From contig NZ_LPVF01000009.1 in the NCBI RefSeq assembly GCF_001517105.1, positions 303,742 through 367,741 of the forward strand: a DNA stretch of 64,000 bases, given 5' to 3'. The translations under genes and the position numbers were made by a program. Position 1 is the stretch's first letter; the number at the start of each line of letters is the position of its first letter. Below the pieces are notes generated by a model. It had not been told where the DNA came from and ran no database searches. It worked only from the letters and a program-made list of their open reading frames with translations. Positions 28,902-39,793 of this stretch are shown here, piece by piece. Source of the DNA: Bacillus halotolerans (GTDB lineage Bacteria; Bacillota; Bacilli; Bacillales; Bacillaceae).

Positions 28902-29732
28902 TTAACTGAACCAATGGAATTGAGACAGGCTTCCGAGCAGGAAATAATTGATCATCAGCACGAGAAAACAAGCCGTATTCCACAGTGCGGCGACCTTCCC
29001 CTGAAGCTCTTTAATCAGCCTGATATAAAGATAATAGCTGTACAGAAGCAGGACGACAAACGAACCAAGCACTTTGGCGTCGAACCAATACAGCGTTTCT
29101 AGAGACACATACGCCCAAATGACGCCAAGAATCAAACTCAGCAAAAGCATCGGAACTCCGATGACATTCAGAACATACGCCATATAATCAAGCTTAGACA
29201 AATCTTCTATTCTCAACAGCCACTTTCCCCATTTTTTCTTTTTTAACAGATGATATTGAAACAAGTAGAGCACAGAGAATACAAAAGAAAGGGAAAAAGC
29301 GCCGTAAGAAAGAATCGCCATTGTAATATGAATCACTAACAGCTCCGATACGAGCTGACCCGAAAAAGCCGCTGACTGCTGCTCCGTCGGTGAAAATGTA
29401 TGAATGGCGATCATAGCAAACCCTATTACATTTGTAAAAAACACAATAAAATCAACACGCAGCAGCTTTGTCAGTACAAGTGACAGTGTGACAAGCACCC
29501 AAGCATAAAAATAAAGCGCCTCCGTCACATTTAATACCGGAAACCGCCCCGTCACCCACATAAAGTAGGCTAAATACACGGTTTGCAGAGTCCAGACAAT
29601 AGAAAGCAACCAGAAGGCCATTTTCCCAGCCTTCCGGTTGTGTTGAAGAAAATCTATAAAATAAAAGAGTACACTTAATGCGTAAATGACGATTGTCCCT
29701 TCATTAAGTCTTGCCATTGCAGTATCAATCAT
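28902..29732 (-). CDS. hemX: Membrane protein HemX, negative effector of HemA
   Basis: HemX is an integral membrane protein of 276 aa with about eight hydrophobic segments, related to the CcsA/CcmC-type cytochrome assembly family. In B. subtilis it lowers the cellular amount of glutamyl-tRNA reductase HemA. It lies 8 bp downstream of hemA. Conserved histidines in NVIGFAMIAIHTF and SELLVIHITMAIL might bind heme, which is inference. Confidence 0.93.
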   Translation of the reverse strand: MIDTAMARLNEGTIVIYALSVLFYFIDFLQHNRKAGKMAFWLLSIVWTLQTVYLAYFMWVTGRFPVLNVTEALYFYAWVLVTLSLVLTKLLRVDFIVFFTNVIGFAMIAIHTFSPTEQQSAAFSGQLVSELLVIHITMAILSYGAFSLSFVFSVLYLFQYHLLKKKKWGKWLLRIEDLSKLDYMAYVLNVIGVPMLLLSLILGVIWAYVSLETLYWFDAKVLGSFVVLLLYSYYLYIRLIKELQGKVAALWNTACFLVLMINYFLLGSLSQFHWFS

Positions 29733-29739
29733 TCAGCTT

Positions 29740-31107
29740 TCACTCACTTACAAGTGGGGCAAACCCCGCTCTTGATTCAGCCTTCTTATAAGAATGGACC
29801 TTTTGGCTGCCTTCAATGCTTTTGATCATTTGCCGGCCCGCAGCTTCTTCTATATCAAAAATCTGCTTAAACAAAGCCAGCTTTTCTTCAGAATCAGCCT
29901 CTGCCGCAAGTTCTTTCACCTTTAATATCGGGTCGCGGAGCATTTGATTAATGATACTTTTCGTATGTTTATTCAAAAGTTTTTTCTCTCTTGTCGTCAA
30001 ATGAGGCAGCTTCCGTTCGATGCTGTCCATCGTTTCAGACTGGATTGCCAGCGCCTTTTCACGCAATGCGGAAATGACGGGCACTACACCGAGTGTATTC
30101 AGCCATTGTTTAAATTCCACAATAGTTTCTTCGATTAACAGTTCAACCTTCTCAGCGGTTTCTCTCCGCTCTTTCAGGTTCGCTTCTACGATCCCTTCAA
30201 GATCGTCTATATCATAAAGGAAGACGCCTTCTAAATCGTTCAAAGCGGGATCCAAGTCTCTTGGCACGGCGATGTCCACCATAAATAAAGGGCGGCCCTT
30301 GCGAAGCTTATTCGCGTTTTCCATCATTTCTTTAGACACAACAAAATCACTCGCACCGGTAGAGCTGATTAAAATATCGGCTTCTGCAAGCGCGCTTTCA
30401 AGCTGATTTAAGCTTCGCGCTTCACCGGAGAAACGGTCTGCAAGTTCTTTCGCTTTCAAGTATGTTCTGTTAATGACGGTCACTTTTCCGATTCCCTGTC
30501 CGTGCAGATTTTCGGCTGCAAGCTCGCCCATCTTTCCTGCACCAAGGATCAATATATGCTTGCTTGAAAGGTTTCCGAAGATTTTTTTCGCAAGCTCAAC
30601 GGCCGCATAGCTAACAGACACTGCATTAGAGCCAATGTCTGTTTCGGCGTGAGTCCGTTTACCCACTGTAACCGCCCGCTTAAACAACTCATTAAAAATC
30701 GTGCCGATCGTTTTTTCTTGCTGAGCTGTTTTGAAGCTGTCGCGCACCTGGCCAAGTATTTGCGTTTCACCGATCACCATAGAATCCAATCCGCAGGCTA
30801 CACGGAACAAATGCTCAACAGCCGCATCGCTTTCATAAAATCTTAAAAACGGCGACAGGTCTTCTTTGCTTAAGTGAAACCAGTCAGCTAAAAATTTCTT
30901 TATATAATAACGGCCGGTATGGAGCTGGTCGACTACCGCATAAATTTCAGTACGGTTGCAGGTAGATACGATGATATTTTCGAGAATGCTTTTCTCTGCT
31001 TTTAGCTGCACCATCGCTTCTGCAAGCTCATTCGGCTGAAAACTTACTTTTTCACGTATCTCAATAGGGGCGGATTTATAATCTACTCCCACAACAAGTA
31101 TATGCAT
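29740..31107 (-). CDS. hemA: Glutamyl-tRNA reductase HemA
   Basis: HemA reduces glutamyl-tRNA to glutamate-1-semialdehyde, the committed step of heme synthesis. ATG 31107 gives 455 aa ([20 protein letters not shown]). It has the catalytic cysteine in [14 protein letters not shown] (about residue 50), the NADPH-binding [15 protein letters not shown] (about 187-201), and a C-terminal dimerisation helix domain. The operon is preceded by two PerR boxes, linking it to peroxide and iron status. Confidence 0.96.
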   Translation of the reverse strand: MHILVVGVDYKSAPIEIREKVSFQPNELAEAMVQLKAEKSILENIIVSTCNRTEIYAVVDQLHTGRYYIKKFLADWFHLSKEDLSPFLRFYESDAAVEHLFRVACGLDSMVIGETQILGQVRDSFKTAQQEKTIGTIFNELFKRAVTVGKRTHAETDIGSNAVSVSYAAVELAKKIFGNLSSKHILILGAGKMGELAAENLHGQGIGKVTVINRTYLKAKELADRFSGEARSLNQLESALAEADILISSTGASDFVVSKEMMENANKLRKGRPLFMVDIAVPRDLDPALNDLEGVFLYDIDDLEGIVEANLKERRETAEKVELLIEETIVEFKQWLNTLGVVPVISALREKALAIQSETMDSIERKLPHLTTREKKLLNKHTKSIINQMLRDPILKVKELAAEADSEEKLALFKQIFDIEEAAGRQMIKSIEGSQKVHSYKKAESRAGFAPLVSE

Positions 31108-31142
31108 CGCTTTAATTACACCCCCAACACCTAATCTTTTAT

Positions 31143-31157
31143 TTATAATCATTCTAA
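31143..31157. promoter_or_regulatory. PerR-like box, promoter-proximal, hemA
   Basis: TTATAATCATTCTAA matches the Per box TTATAATNATTATAA with one mismatch, overlapping a TAGAAT -10-like element of hemA. It lies 30 bp from the perfect box. Confidence 0.6.
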
Positions 31158-31172
31158 CATAGAACTCATTAT

Positions 31173-31187
31173 TTATAATAATTATAA
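31173..31187. promoter_or_regulatory. Perfect PerR box upstream of hemA
   Basis: TTATAATAATTATAA is an exact match to the 15-bp Per box. PerR regulation of the hemA operon is known in B. subtilis. Confidence 0.88.
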
Positions 31188-31337
31188 CATAGTTTCTTTC
31201 ACAAAATGTGAACAGATTTTAAAATTCTTATGCTATATTAGAAAAAGCTTCACGGAAAAGAAGCATTCCTATTGACAATACCAAAAACAGCAGAAATTTA
31301 CTACACATCAGCTCTAAAAAACAAGAAGGTGATATGC

Positions 31338-31835
31338 ATGAAACAAAAATCAATTTTATTCCCTTGTCTGCTGCTCGCTGCATCCATTTACGCATGGCTT
31401 GAAAGCGGCCAAGCCGAACTGTTTTCAGGACAGGATCAATGGCCTGTTCTTCTTATGCTGTTAGGCGCAGCCTTTATATACCAAGGGAAAAAAGAAGCTG
31501 TCTCCCCCCATTTCTTTATCGGCTTGCTTCTCTTCGGAATCGGTTTGCACTTTTTCGCTAAGCCAAAGTGGACATGGTGGCCGGATGATTTTGAAACGCT
31601 TCTCTTCATGGTCGGCTTCTCGCTGCTCGTTTCAACCGTTCAGAAAAAAGAATATGTATATGAAGCTGTTTCGATGATTTGTTTTTCCCTGTTTCTTTAC
31701 TTTTTCAAACAGATTATGGCATGGCTCGAGTCTGCGCATGTTCCCACGTCCCTGCTGAAAGAGTATTGGCCGTTTGTATTTATCGGAATCAGTTTATTGT
31801 TATTATTGATAAAACGAAAAAAATCTATACGATAA
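31338..31835 (+). CDS. ysxD: Membrane protein YsxD, unknown function
   Basis: This 165-aa protein starts at ATG 31338 with GAAGGTGAT upstream. It has four or five hydrophobic segments (for example SILFPCLLLAASIYAW, WPVLLMLLGAAFIY and YWPFVFIGISLLLLLI) and a basic C-terminus, so it is probably a multi-pass membrane protein. It diverges from hemA and converges with ysxC. I recognise the locus name but no function. Confidence 0.8.
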   Translation: MKQKSILFPCLLLAASIYAWLESGQAELFSGQDQWPVLLMLLGAAFIYQGKKEAVSPHFFIGLLLFGIGLHFFAKPKWTWWPDDFETLLFMVGFSLLVSTVQKKEYVYEAVSMICFSLFLYFFKQIMAWLESAHVPTSLLKEYWPFVFIGISLLLLLIKRKKSIR

Positions 31836-31837
31836 AT

Positions 31838-31868
31838 AAAACCGGCAGAGAGTATTCTCTACCGGTTT
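31838..31868. terminator. Bidirectional terminator between ysxD and ysxC
   Basis: AAACCGG-AGAGA and TCTCT-CCGGTTT pair around a four-base loop. The right arm overlaps the last codons of ysxC, so the same hairpin ends both convergent transcripts. Confidence 0.85.
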
Positions 31869-32446
31869 ATCATTTTTTTGATCACTCCCCAAGCTTCGTC
31901 TTTCCCCTTTTTCGTTTCTGAGGAGAAGAGAATCAGCTCGTCTTCCGGATCAATATTTAATGTCTGTCGGACAACCTTCGCATGTTTGTCCCATTTTCCT
32001 TTCGGGATCTTATCGGCTTTTGTAGCGATAATAATAACAGGAATGCCGTAATACTTTAAGAATTCATACATCTGCACATCATCATTAGACGGTGCATGCC
32101 GCAAATCAACGATCTGCACCACCGCTTTCAATTCCTCGCGTGTTGTAATGTAGGTTTCAATCATTCTGCCCCAAGCTTCACGCTCGGATTTTGACACTTT
32201 GGCAAAACCGTAACCCGGTACATCAACAAAATGCAATTCGTCATTAATAATGTAGAAATTTAATGTTTGTGTTTTTCCCGGTTTTGATGATGTTCTCGCA
32301 AGATTTTTACGATTAATCAATGAATTGATAAAAGATGACTTTCCAACGTTCGATCTTCCGGCCAGTGCAATTTCCGGAAGCCCCCCTTCAGGGTACTGTT
32401 CAGGTTTAACTGCACTGATTACGATTTCTGACTTTGTGACTTTCAT
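31859..32446 (-). CDS. ysxC: Ribosome-assembly GTPase YsxC (EngB)
   Basis: YsxC is an essential GTPase needed for late 50S assembly. It has 195 aa with G1 [11 protein letters not shown] (about 31-41), the G2 region [10 protein letters not shown]3 DVPGYGFA, and G4 TKAD. Its start overlaps the lonA stop by 4 bp, so it is co-expressed with the protease. Confidence 0.96.
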   Translation of the reverse strand: MKVTKSEIVISAVKPEQYPEGGLPEIALAGRSNVGKSSFINSLINRKNLARTSSKPGKTQTLNFYIINDELHFVDVPGYGFAKVSKSEREAWGRMIETYITTREELKAVVQIVDLRHAPSNDDVQMYEFLKYYGIPVIIIATKADKIPKGKWDKHAKVVRQTLNIDPEDELILFSSETKKGKDEAWGVIKKMINR

Positions 32447-34767
32447 TTCTTCTCTCCTACTAAGGCATGTTCCAAAACTTCGTCTAAGTGGGATGCCAAT
32501 ATAAAGGTGAGCCCCTCTCTGACGCTTTCTGGAATATCCTCTATATCTTTTTCATTATCTTTAGGCGCAATAATGGTCGTCAATCCCGCTCTATGTGCTC
32601 CGAGTGCTTTTTCTTTCAGTCCGCCGATCGGAAGCACGCGTCCGCGAAGCGTAATTTCTCCAGTCATTCCGACTTTACGCGATACAGCCCGTCCTGTTAA
32701 AGCAGAAACAAGCGCAGTCGCCATTGTGATACCGGCAGACGGACCATCTTTAGGCACCGCACCCTCAGGAACATGTATATGAATATCATACTTCTCATGA
32801 AAGTCAGGTTCAATGCCAAGTTCTTCTGTTTTTGAACGCACGTAGCTGAAAGCCGCCTGGGCAGACTCTCTCATGACATCTCCAAGCTTACCCGTCAGGA
32901 TCAATTTTCCTTTCCCTGGAGAAAGCGATACTTCGATCGACAGCGTATCTCCGCCGACAGTTGTATAAGCCAGCCCCGTGACGACGCCCACCTGATCTTC
33001 CGTTTCTGCTTGTCCGTATCTGAAAATTCGTTTTCCGATAAAGTCATGAAGATTTTTCTCCGTAACTGTAATCCGTTTTCTATCTTCAGAAACAATGGCT
33101 TTTGCGGCCTTGCGGCAGATGGCAGCAAGCTGGCGTTCGAGGTTTCTCACACCTGCTTCTCTCGTATAATAGCGAATAATATCAAGAATGGCCTGATCAC
33201 GCAGCTGCAGGTTGCTCTTTTTGAGCCCATGCTCCTTGATCTGCTTCGGAAGAAGGTGATCTTTCACAATTTCAAGTTTTTCCACTTCCGTGTAGCCCGC
33301 AATATTAATGATTTCCATTCTGTCTCTAAGCGGTCCCGGGATTGTCGCTAAATTGTTAGCCGTAGCGATAAAGAGCACTTTTGACAGATCAAAGGTCTCC
33401 TCAATGTAGTGGTCGCTGAAGGTGCTGTTTTGCTCTGGATCAAGCACTTCAAGCATCGCGGATGACGGATCGCCTCTGAAATCAGAAGACATTTTGTCAA
33501 TTTCGTCTAGTAAGAAGACCGGATTCAGCTTGCCGGCTTTTTTCATGCCTTGAATAATACGTCCCGGCATTGCCCCGACATATGTCCGTCTGTGCCCGCG
33601 AATTTCTGATTCGTCGCGCACCCCGCCAAGTGAAATTCTGACAAATTTCCGATCCATACTTTTAGCAATCGATTTGGCCAAGGACGTTTTTCCGACCCCT
33701 GGAGGTCCAGCCAAACAGAGAATCGGACCTTTTAAGGATTTTGTCAGCTTCTGAACAGCCAAATACTCTAAAATACGCTCTTTCACTTTTTCAAGTCCGT
33801 GATGTTCTTTGTCTAAAAGATGTTCAGCCTCTTTTAAATCAAGCTTATCTTCTGTCTCATCCGTCCATGGGAGAGCGACCAGCCAGTCAATATAATTTCG
33901 GATAACAGAACTTTCGGCAGAACTGGATGGAATTTTTTCATATCTGTTTAATTCCTTAAGAGCCGTTTCCTTCACATGGTCAGGCATGCCCGCTTCTTCG
34001 ATTTTTTCGGTCAGCGTTTGAACTTCACCTGTTTTGCCTTCTTTATCACCAAGCTCTTTTTGGATCGCCTTCATCTGTTCGCGCAAATAGTATTCCTTTT
34101 GTGTACGCTCCATTGAACGTTTGACGCGCTGGCCGATTTTTTTCTCGATCTCAAGCACTTCTTTTTCATTGTTGATAAAATCAATGACCTTGTTCAGTCT
34201 GTCTTTGACATCAGCCGTTTCTAATATATCCTGCTTATCCTTTAGTTTAAGAGGCAGGTGAGAAGCAACAATGTCTGCCATTCTGCCCGGCTCTTCGATA
34301 TCAGTAACCGCGGCGTACGTTTCGGCTGAGATTTTTTTAGAAATTTTTATGTACTGATCAAAGTGGTCCAACAAAGTCCGCATCAGCGCTTCGTCTTCTG
34401 TATCTTTTGAATCATCTTCATGGATCAGCTGAATGTCTACTGATGTATAATCTTCATGCTCATTGTATTCAATAATCTGAGCGCGCTGTATGCCCTCCAC
34501 CAGCACACGAATCGTACCGTTCGGAAGCTTCAGCATTTGTTTAATTTTCGTATAGGTGCCGACAGTAAAAATTTCGTCTTCACCCGGTTCGTCTATCGAA
34601 ATATCCTGCTGAGTGGCTAAAAATATCATATGATCATGCATCATTGCCTGTTCAAGGGCCTGAACCGACTTGTCACGTCCTACATCTAAGTGCAAAACCA
34701 TTGTCGGGTACACTAATAAACCTCTTAAAGGGAGGAGCGGGATGCTGCGTTTTAATTCTTCTGCCAT
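32443..34767 (-). CDS. lonA: ATP-dependent Lon protease LonA
   Basis: LonA degrades damaged and regulatory proteins in the cytoplasm. It has 774 aa: an N-terminal substrate-binding domain (about 1-190), a coiled region, and an AAA module with Walker A GPPGVGKT (about 356) and Walker [11 protein letters not shown]. The C-terminal Ser-Lys protease domain carries its catalytic serine in [12 protein letters not shown] and its lysine in [19 protein letters not shown] (34801-34806, minus strand) upstream is a plausible -10; the -35 is unclear. Confidence 0.97.
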   Translation of the reverse strand: MAEELKRSIPLLPLRGLLVYPTMVLHLDVGRDKSVQALEQAMMHDHMIFLATQQDISIDEPGEDEIFTVGTYTKIKQMLKLPNGTIRVLVEGIQRAQIIEYNEHEDYTSVDIQLIHEDDSKDTEDEALMRTLLDHFDQYIKISKKISAETYAAVTDIEEPGRMADIVASHLPLKLKDKQDILETADVKDRLNKVIDFINNEKEVLEIEKKIGQRVKRSMERTQKEYYLREQMKAIQKELGDKEGKTGEVQTLTEKIEEAGMPDHVKETALKELNRYEKIPSSSAESSVIRNYIDWLVALPWTDETEDKLDLKEAEHLLDKEHHGLEKVKERILEYLAVQKLTKSLKGPILCLAGPPGVGKTSLAKSIAKSMDRKFVRISLGGVRDESEIRGHRRTYVGAMPGRIIQGMKKAGKLNPVFLLDEIDKMSSDFRGDPSSAMLEVLDPEQNSTFSDHYIEETFDLSKVLFIATANNLATIPGPLRDRMEIINIAGYTEVEKLEIVKDHLLPKQIKEHGLKKSNLQLRDQAILDIIRYYTREAGVRNLERQLAAICRKAAKAIVSEDRKRITVTEKNLHDFIGKRIFRYGQAETEDQVGVVTGLAYTTVGGDTLSIEVSLSPGKGKLILTGKLGDVMRESAQAAFSYVRSKTEELGIEPDFHEKYDIHIHVPEGAVPKDGPSAGITMATALVSALTGRAVSRKVGMTGEITLRGRVLPIGGLKEKALGAHRAGLTTIIAPKDNEKDIEDIPESVREGLTFILASHLDEVLEHALVGEKK

Positions 34768-34919
34768 ATGACTGACACCTCCGTGACTTTAGTATGAACC
34801 ATTATAATACAACTTTTTCATCCTTGTACAATAAACGGCATGGTTTCATTTTCTATAACACAGTCTCCTCGTAGTATACCCTTTCTTTCTGATCTGAAAA
34901 AGGAAAAGATGTCCTTCAT

Positions 34920-34946
34920 GAAAAAAACCCTATTTTTAAAATAGGG
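34920..34946 (-). terminator. Terminator after lonB
   Basis: ACCCTATTTT and AAAATAGGGT pair directly after the lonB stop, followed by seven T on the minus strand. Confidence 0.85.
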
Positions 34947-36605
34947 TCAGACCGATTCTTTATTCATTTGCATGTTAAACGGTTTTTGTTCAGTAGGCGG
35001 GTTCACTAAAATTTCATCAAGCACTTCCTGGAACGTTTTCACCGCCACAATTTTGATTCCTTCAATCTGTTTTAAGATCGATTGCTGATTTTCATGCGGT
35101 ATAATAACTTTTTTGGCACCGGACTGTTTTGCCGCTTTAATTTTCGGAATCACGCCTCCAATCGGTTTTACAAGTCCGTTTAGACTGATCTCGCCTGTCA
35201 TGGCAACCGTGTTGTCAATCGGAATTTTATGAACGGCTGAAAAAATTCCCGCCGCCATGGCAATACCTGCCGACGGCCCGTCAATCGGAATGCCGCCGGG
35301 AAAATTAATGTGGATATCATAGTCTGAAGGCTTCATTCCCATTGTACGCAGTACGGTTAGCACATTCTCAACCGAGCCCTTTGCCATGCTTTTCCTGCGA
35401 ATTGATTTTGATTGGCTGCCGATGCTTTCTTCTTCTGCTATTCCGGTAATGTTAATTGACCCTTTATCCTGAGCCGGTGTTACGTTCACTTCGATTTCCA
35501 GCAGCGAACCGCTGTTAGGGCCATACACTGCAAGCCCGTTTACGATGCCGATTTGCGGTGCAGTGCCAATTTTCTGCTCGTGCTTAGGAGTAAGCTGGCT
35601 GGAATGAATCACCCATTCTATATCCTCAATGGTGATGTCCTTCCGATCTTCAGTCACCGCCATTCCCGCCGCGATTTGAATCATATTAACTGCTTCACGG
35701 CCGTTCCGCGTATAGCTGGTCAGTAAATCAAGCCCCTCTTCAGAAATATTCTTTTCAATCTTATCCACTGCTGTTTTGGCAACTGATTTCAGCTCATCTT
35801 TCTCAAGCTCGCGGAAAAATACCTCTAAACAGCGGGATCGGATTGCAGGAGGGATTTCATTGGGCATTCTTGTTGTCGCACCGATCAGACGAAAATCAGC
35901 CGGAAGCCCATTTTGAAAAATATCGTGAATATGGTTCGGTATTTGTGTATTTTCTTCGCTGTAATAAGCGCTGTCTAAAAAGACTTTCCGGTCCTCAAGC
36001 ACCTTCAGCATTTTATTCATTTGAATAGGATGCAGCTCCCCAATTTCATCAATAAACAATACACCGCCGTGGGCATGCGTGACAGCCCCCTGCTTCGGCT
36101 GCGGAATACCCGCCTGTCCCATCGCTCCGGCCCCTTGGTATATCGGATCATGTACAGATCCAATGAGCGGATCGGCAATTCCTCTTTCATCAAATCGAGC
36201 CGTTGTCGCATCGAGTTCCACAAAAACAGCCTGCTCTTTAAAAGGTGATTGCTTATGTTTTTTGGCTTCCTCTAACACAAGCCTTGCAGCAGCTGTTTTT
36301 CCGACTCCCGGCGGTCCATAGACAATGACGTGCTGGGGATTCGGTCCGCACAACGCCGCTTTTAACGCTTTAATCCCGTCTTCCTGACCGACAATATCTT
36401 GAAAGCTTTTAGGGCGCACCTTTTCAGATAACGGTTCGGACAGGCTGATAGCCCGCATTTTGCGAAGCTGCTCCATTTCCTTCTTTGATTCCTTATCTAT
36501 CGTGACTTTTTGTGTCCTTTGATTTTTAAGCAAATTCCAAAAATACAAACCAATGATAATCCCAAAAAACAGCTGAATAAATAAAGCGATCCCTGTCCAA
36601 CTCAT
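34947..36605 (-). CDS. lonB: Forespore Lon-like protease LonB
   Basis: LonB is a sporulation-specific Lon relative of 552 aa. Instead of the LonA N-domain it starts with one membrane helix (about 5-25, GIALFIQLFFGIIIGLYFW). An AAA module follows with Walker A GPPGVGKT (about 97-104) and Walker B VLFIDEIGEL. The protease domain has its serine in PIDGPSAGIAMA and lysine in KPIGGVIPKIKAAK. GGAGGGACC precedes the ATG. The sigma-F promoter upstream supports forespore expression. Confidence 0.95.
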   Translation of the reverse strand: MSWTGIALFIQLFFGIIIGLYFWNLLKNQRTQKVTIDKESKKEMEQLRKMRAISLSEPLSEKVRPKSFQDIVGQEDGIKALKAALCGPNPQHVIVYGPPGVGKTAAARLVLEEAKKHKQSPFKEQAVFVELDATTARFDERGIADPLIGSVHDPIYQGAGAMGQAGIPQPKQGAVTHAHGGVLFIDEIGELHPIQMNKMLKVLEDRKVFLDSAYYSEENTQIPNHIHDIFQNGLPADFRLIGATTRMPNEIPPAIRSRCLEVFFRELEKDELKSVAKTAVDKIEKNISEEGLDLLTSYTRNGREAVNMIQIAAGMAVTEDRKDITIEDIEWVIHSSQLTPKHEQKIGTAPQIGIVNGLAVYGPNSGSLLEIEVNVTPAQDKGSINITGIAEEESIGSQSKSIRRKSMAKGSVENVLTVLRTMGMKPSDYDIHINFPGGIPIDGPSAGIAMAAGIFSAVHKIPIDNTVAMTGEISLNGLVKPIGGVIPKIKAAKQSGAKKVIIPHENQQSILKQIEGIKIVAVKTFQEVLDEILVNPPTEQKPFNMQMNKESV

Positions 36606-36657
36606 GGTGGTCCCTCCTGAAAAACAATTTATGTATCCAATTCATTCCTCTGATTGC

Positions 36658-36687
36658 TAGTATCTCCCACAAAAGAGGGGAATAAAC
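36658..36687 (-). promoter_or_regulatory. Sigma-F promoter of lonB
   Basis: Minus strand GTTTA (36683-36687), 15-bp spacer, GGAGATACTA (36658-36667), an excellent fit to the sigma-F pattern. lonB is known as a forespore gene. Confidence 0.8.
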
Positions 36688-36711
36688 GTTTTCCGGAAGA
36701 GTTTACACAAC

Positions 36712-36744
36712 AAAAAAACCTCCTGAATGTTACCACTCAGGAGG
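36712..36744 (-). terminator. Terminator after clpX
   Basis: CCTCCTGA (36719-36726) pairs with TCAGGAGG (36737-36744), followed on the minus strand by seven T. Confidence 0.92.
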
Positions 36745-36757
36745 TTCATTTTCATTT

Positions 36758-38020
36758 TTAAGCAGACGTTTTGTCTTGGCTAACCTCAGTACCGTCCTTT
36801 AACAAAAGGCGAGGCGGTTCTCCATGCGTTACAGTCGCTCCAGTAATCACACATTTTTCAATGTCATCACGGGAAGGCAGGTCAAACATCACATCAAGCA
36901 TAATGCCTTCAATGATGGAACGGAGTCCGCGTGCTCCTGTCTTACGCTCAATTGCTTTTTTAGCAATTTCAGACAGCGCTTCTTCTTCAAACTCAAGCTC
37001 AACATTATCAAGCTCAAGCATTTTTTTGAATTGCTTCACAAGAGCGTTTTTCGGTTTCGTTAAGATCGCAACCAACGCTTCTTCGTCAAGCTTTTCAAGA
37101 CTTGCAATAACCGGAAGACGTCCGATAAATTCCGGAATTAATCCGAAACGGAGCAAGTCTTCTGGAAGCACTTTTGAAAGAAGGTCTTCTTTCTCCAGAT
37201 CTGCAGCCTTATTATCTGAACCGAAGCCAATCACTTTTTGTCCTAAACGGCGTTTGATGATCGATTCGATACCATCGAAGGCACCGCCGCAAATGAACAA
37301 AATGTTTGTTGTATCAATTTGAATAAACTCTTGATGAGGGTGCTTACGTCCGCCTTGAGGCGGCACGCTCGCCACAGTTCCTTCAAGAATTTTCAGCAAT
37401 GCCTGCTGCACGCCTTCACCTGACACATCACGTGTAATAGACGGGTTTTCAGACTTTCTTGCCACTTTATCGATTTCATCAATATAAATAATGCCTTTTT
37501 CCGCTTTTTCCACGTCATAGTCAGCAGCTTGGATGAGTTTCAAGAGAATATTCTCTACATCTTCACCTACATATCCAGCTTCTGTCAGGGACGTAGCGTC
37601 AGCAATCGCAAACGGCACATTTAAAATACGGGCTAAAGTTTGCGCAAGAAGGGTTTTACCGCTTCCTGTCGGGCCGATTAATGAAATGTTACTTTTCGAA
37701 AGCTCGACATCGTCCACTTTGCTGTTGGAGTTGATGCGTTTGTAGTGGTTATATACAGCAACAGCAAGTGATTTCTTCGCCTGATCCTGACCGATTACAT
37801 ATTCATTCAGAATTTCACGAATTTCCTGCGGCTTCGGCACATCTTTAAATTCTACTTCTTCTTCTGTTCCGAGTTCTTCCTCCACAATTTCAGTGCAGAG
37901 TTCGATACATTCGTCACATATATATACACCAGGTCCAGCTACAAGCTTACGAACCTGATCTTGTGTTTTTCCACAGAACGAGCATTTTAATTGTCCTTTT
38001 TCCTCGTTGAATTTAAACAT
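36758..38020 (-). CDS. clpX: ClpX, ATPase subunit of the ClpXP protease
   Basis: ClpX unfolds proteins for ClpP, including regulators such as Spx. It has 420 aa. The N-terminal zinc-binding domain uses C13, C16, C35 and C38. Walker A is GPTGSGKT and Walker [10 protein letters not shown], followed by the IGF-type ClpP-contact loop (KVIGFGSD). A TAAAAT -10 with a weak TTACCG -35 lies about 100 bp upstream. The transcript is separate from tig. Confidence 0.97.
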   Translation of the reverse strand: MFKFNEEKGQLKCSFCGKTQDQVRKLVAGPGVYICDECIELCTEIVEEELGTEEEVEFKDVPKPQEIREILNEYVIGQDQAKKSLAVAVYNHYKRINSNSKVDDVELSKSNISLIGPTGSGKTLLAQTLARILNVPFAIADATSLTEAGYVGEDVENILLKLIQAADYDVEKAEKGIIYIDEIDKVARKSENPSITRDVSGEGVQQALLKILEGTVASVPPQGGRKHPHQEFIQIDTTNILFICGGAFDGIESIIKRRLGQKVIGFGSDNKAADLEKEDLLSKVLPEDLLRFGLIPEFIGRLPVIASLEKLDEEALVAILTKPKNALVKQFKKMLELDNVELEFEEEALSEIAKKAIERKTGARGLRSIIEGIMLDVMFDLPSRDDIEKCVITGATVTHGEPPRLLLKDGTEVSQDKTSA

Positions 38021-38237
38021 TCTTTCACCCCTTAATCTTGTCTCACTTTTTCTTTTACCGGCAGAGCAAAAGAAAATGATTCTTGAAACGAAACGAGTAT
38101 GTATTGCATTTTACCATACTTTCCAAAAAGACGGTAACATTGTGTTTCTGACTTGCACATTCTATATGTATGACAAAAAAACAGCCTGCATTAACTATAT
38201 TGCCCCAAGAAAAAGAGATATATCATAATTGTACAAA

Positions 38238-38264
38238 ACAAGGCACGAATGATTCGCGCCCTGT
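38238..38264 (-). terminator. Probable terminator after tig
   Basis: ACAGGGCGCGAA and TTCGTGCCTTGT (minus strand) pair with a few mismatches, followed by TTTTG. It lies 30 bp past the tig stop. The stem is imperfect, so confidence is moderate. Confidence 0.55.
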
Positions 38265-38292
38265 TTTATTATTACTATTATTATGCACCATA

Positions 38293-39567
38293 TTAACGGT
38301 TTTCTACAAGAAAATCAATTGCTTTGCGAACTTTTAAATCTTCTTTCATCGCGTCAGTAGAACCGATGGCTTGTTTGATATTTTCAACAGGCATGTTGTA
38401 TGCTTCAGCCATTTTAGAAAGCTCAGCATCAACTTCCTCATCTGTTACTTCAAGGTTTTCCGCTTTCGCAATCGCCTCAAGAGTCAGGTTAGATTTTACG
38501 CGTTTTGCAGCATCTTCTTTCATTTGCTCTTTTAACGCAGCTTCGTCTTGGCCTGAGAATTGAGTGTAAAGCTCAAGGTTCATGCCTTGCATTTGAAGAC
38601 GCTGTTCGAATTCTTTCAGCATGCGGTCAAGCTCAGTGTCGATCATCGCTTGAGGAACATCGATTTCAGCGTTTTCAGAAGCTTTCAGAACAAGCTCTTC
38701 ACGCAATTTAGCGTCAGCTTCGTTTTCTTTTGCTTCTTCTAAACGTTTCTTCGTTTTTTCAGTCAATTCAGCAAGTGTTTCCACTTCTTCATCGATATCT
38801 TTTGCGAATTCATCATCAAGCTCAGGAAGCTCTTTCGCTTTGATTTCGTGAATTTTCACTTTGAAGACAGCTGGTTTGCCGGCAAGATCTTCAGCGTGGT
38901 ACTCTTCAGGGAATGTTACTTCAACATCCTTCTCAGCACCTGCTTCAAGGCCAACTAACTGATCTTCGAAGCCAGGGATGAATGAACCTGAGCCCACTTC
39001 AAGTGAATAGTTTTCAGCTTTTCCGCCTTCGAATGCTTCGCCGTCAACGAATCCTTCGAAGTCAAGAACAACTGTGTTTCCTTCTTCAACAGCGCCTTCT
39101 TCTTTTACAACAAGCTCAGCTTGACGCTCTTGAAGCGCTTTTAGTTCGTTTTGAACATCTTCGTCAGTTACAGCTGTGTCGTCTTTTTCGACGCCTAAGC
39201 CTTTGTATTCGCCAAGCTTCACTTCAGGTTTCACTGTTACTTTTGCAGTGAAGATTAAGCTTTCGCCTTTTTCGATTTTTTCAACATCGATTTCAGGACG
39301 GTCTACAGGCTCGATTCCAGCTTCTTCAACTGCTTTAGGGTATTCTACAGGAAGAAGAATATCCAAAGCATCTTGGTAAAGAGCTTCTACGCCAAAGCGC
39401 TGTTCGAATAAACCGCGAGGAATTTTCCCTTTACGGAATCCAGGAATTGAAACTTGCTTAACTACTTTTTTAAATGCATCATCAAGTGCCGTTTTAAATG
39501 TTTCAGCATCAACTTCAACCGTTAAAACGCCTTCGTTGCCTTCTTGTTTTTCCCATTTTACAGACAT
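38293..39567 (-). CDS. tig: Trigger factor (ribosome-bound chaperone)
   Basis: Trigger factor binds nascent chains at the ribosome exit tunnel and has prolyl isomerase activity. It has 424 aa. The N-terminal ribosome-binding domain carries the signature [10 protein letters not shown] (about 43-52), an FKBP-type domain covers about 160-245 ([19 protein letters not shown]), and a long helical C-terminal chaperone domain follows. It has its own sigma-A promoter, with a leader of roughly 180 nt. Confidence 0.97.
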   Translation of the reverse strand: MSVKWEKQEGNEGVLTVEVDAETFKTALDDAFKKVVKQVSIPGFRKGKIPRGLFEQRFGVEALYQDALDILLPVEYPKAVEEAGIEPVDRPEIDVEKIEKGESLIFTAKVTVKPEVKLGEYKGLGVEKDDTAVTDEDVQNELKALQERQAELVVKEEGAVEEGNTVVLDFEGFVDGEAFEGGKAENYSLEVGSGSFIPGFEDQLVGLEAGAEKDVEVTFPEEYHAEDLAGKPAVFKVKIHEIKAKELPELDDEFAKDIDEEVETLAELTEKTKKRLEEAKENEADAKLREELVLKASENAEIDVPQAMIDTELDRMLKEFEQRLQMQGMNLELYTQFSGQDEAALKEQMKEDAAKRVKSNLTLEAIAKAENLEVTDEEVDAELSKMAEAYNMPVENIKQAIGSTDAMKEDLKVRKAIDFLVENR

Positions 39568-39751
39568 GTGTTTCCCTCCAAAAATCTATTCAGGTTGTGT
39601 CGGTCTTCCATTCTAAAGCAATCATTCGGCTTCGTCCATCAAAAACGAAGCTGCCAAAGATCAGAATCATTATGTATCCATTTTAATAATGAACTGCAAA
39701 GCCTGTCCAACCGTATTTCTTATACCCGTTATACACAAATACAACCATTAT

Positions 39752-39779
39752 ATTATAACATAACACATAACGCTTTCAA
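39752..39779 (-). promoter_or_regulatory. Sigma-A promoter of tig
   Basis: Minus strand TTGAAA (39774-39779), 16-bp spacer, TATAAT (39752-39757). A second TATAAT-like element follows just downstream. Confidence 0.7.
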
Positions 39780-39793
39780 CTATATGGCGTGAT

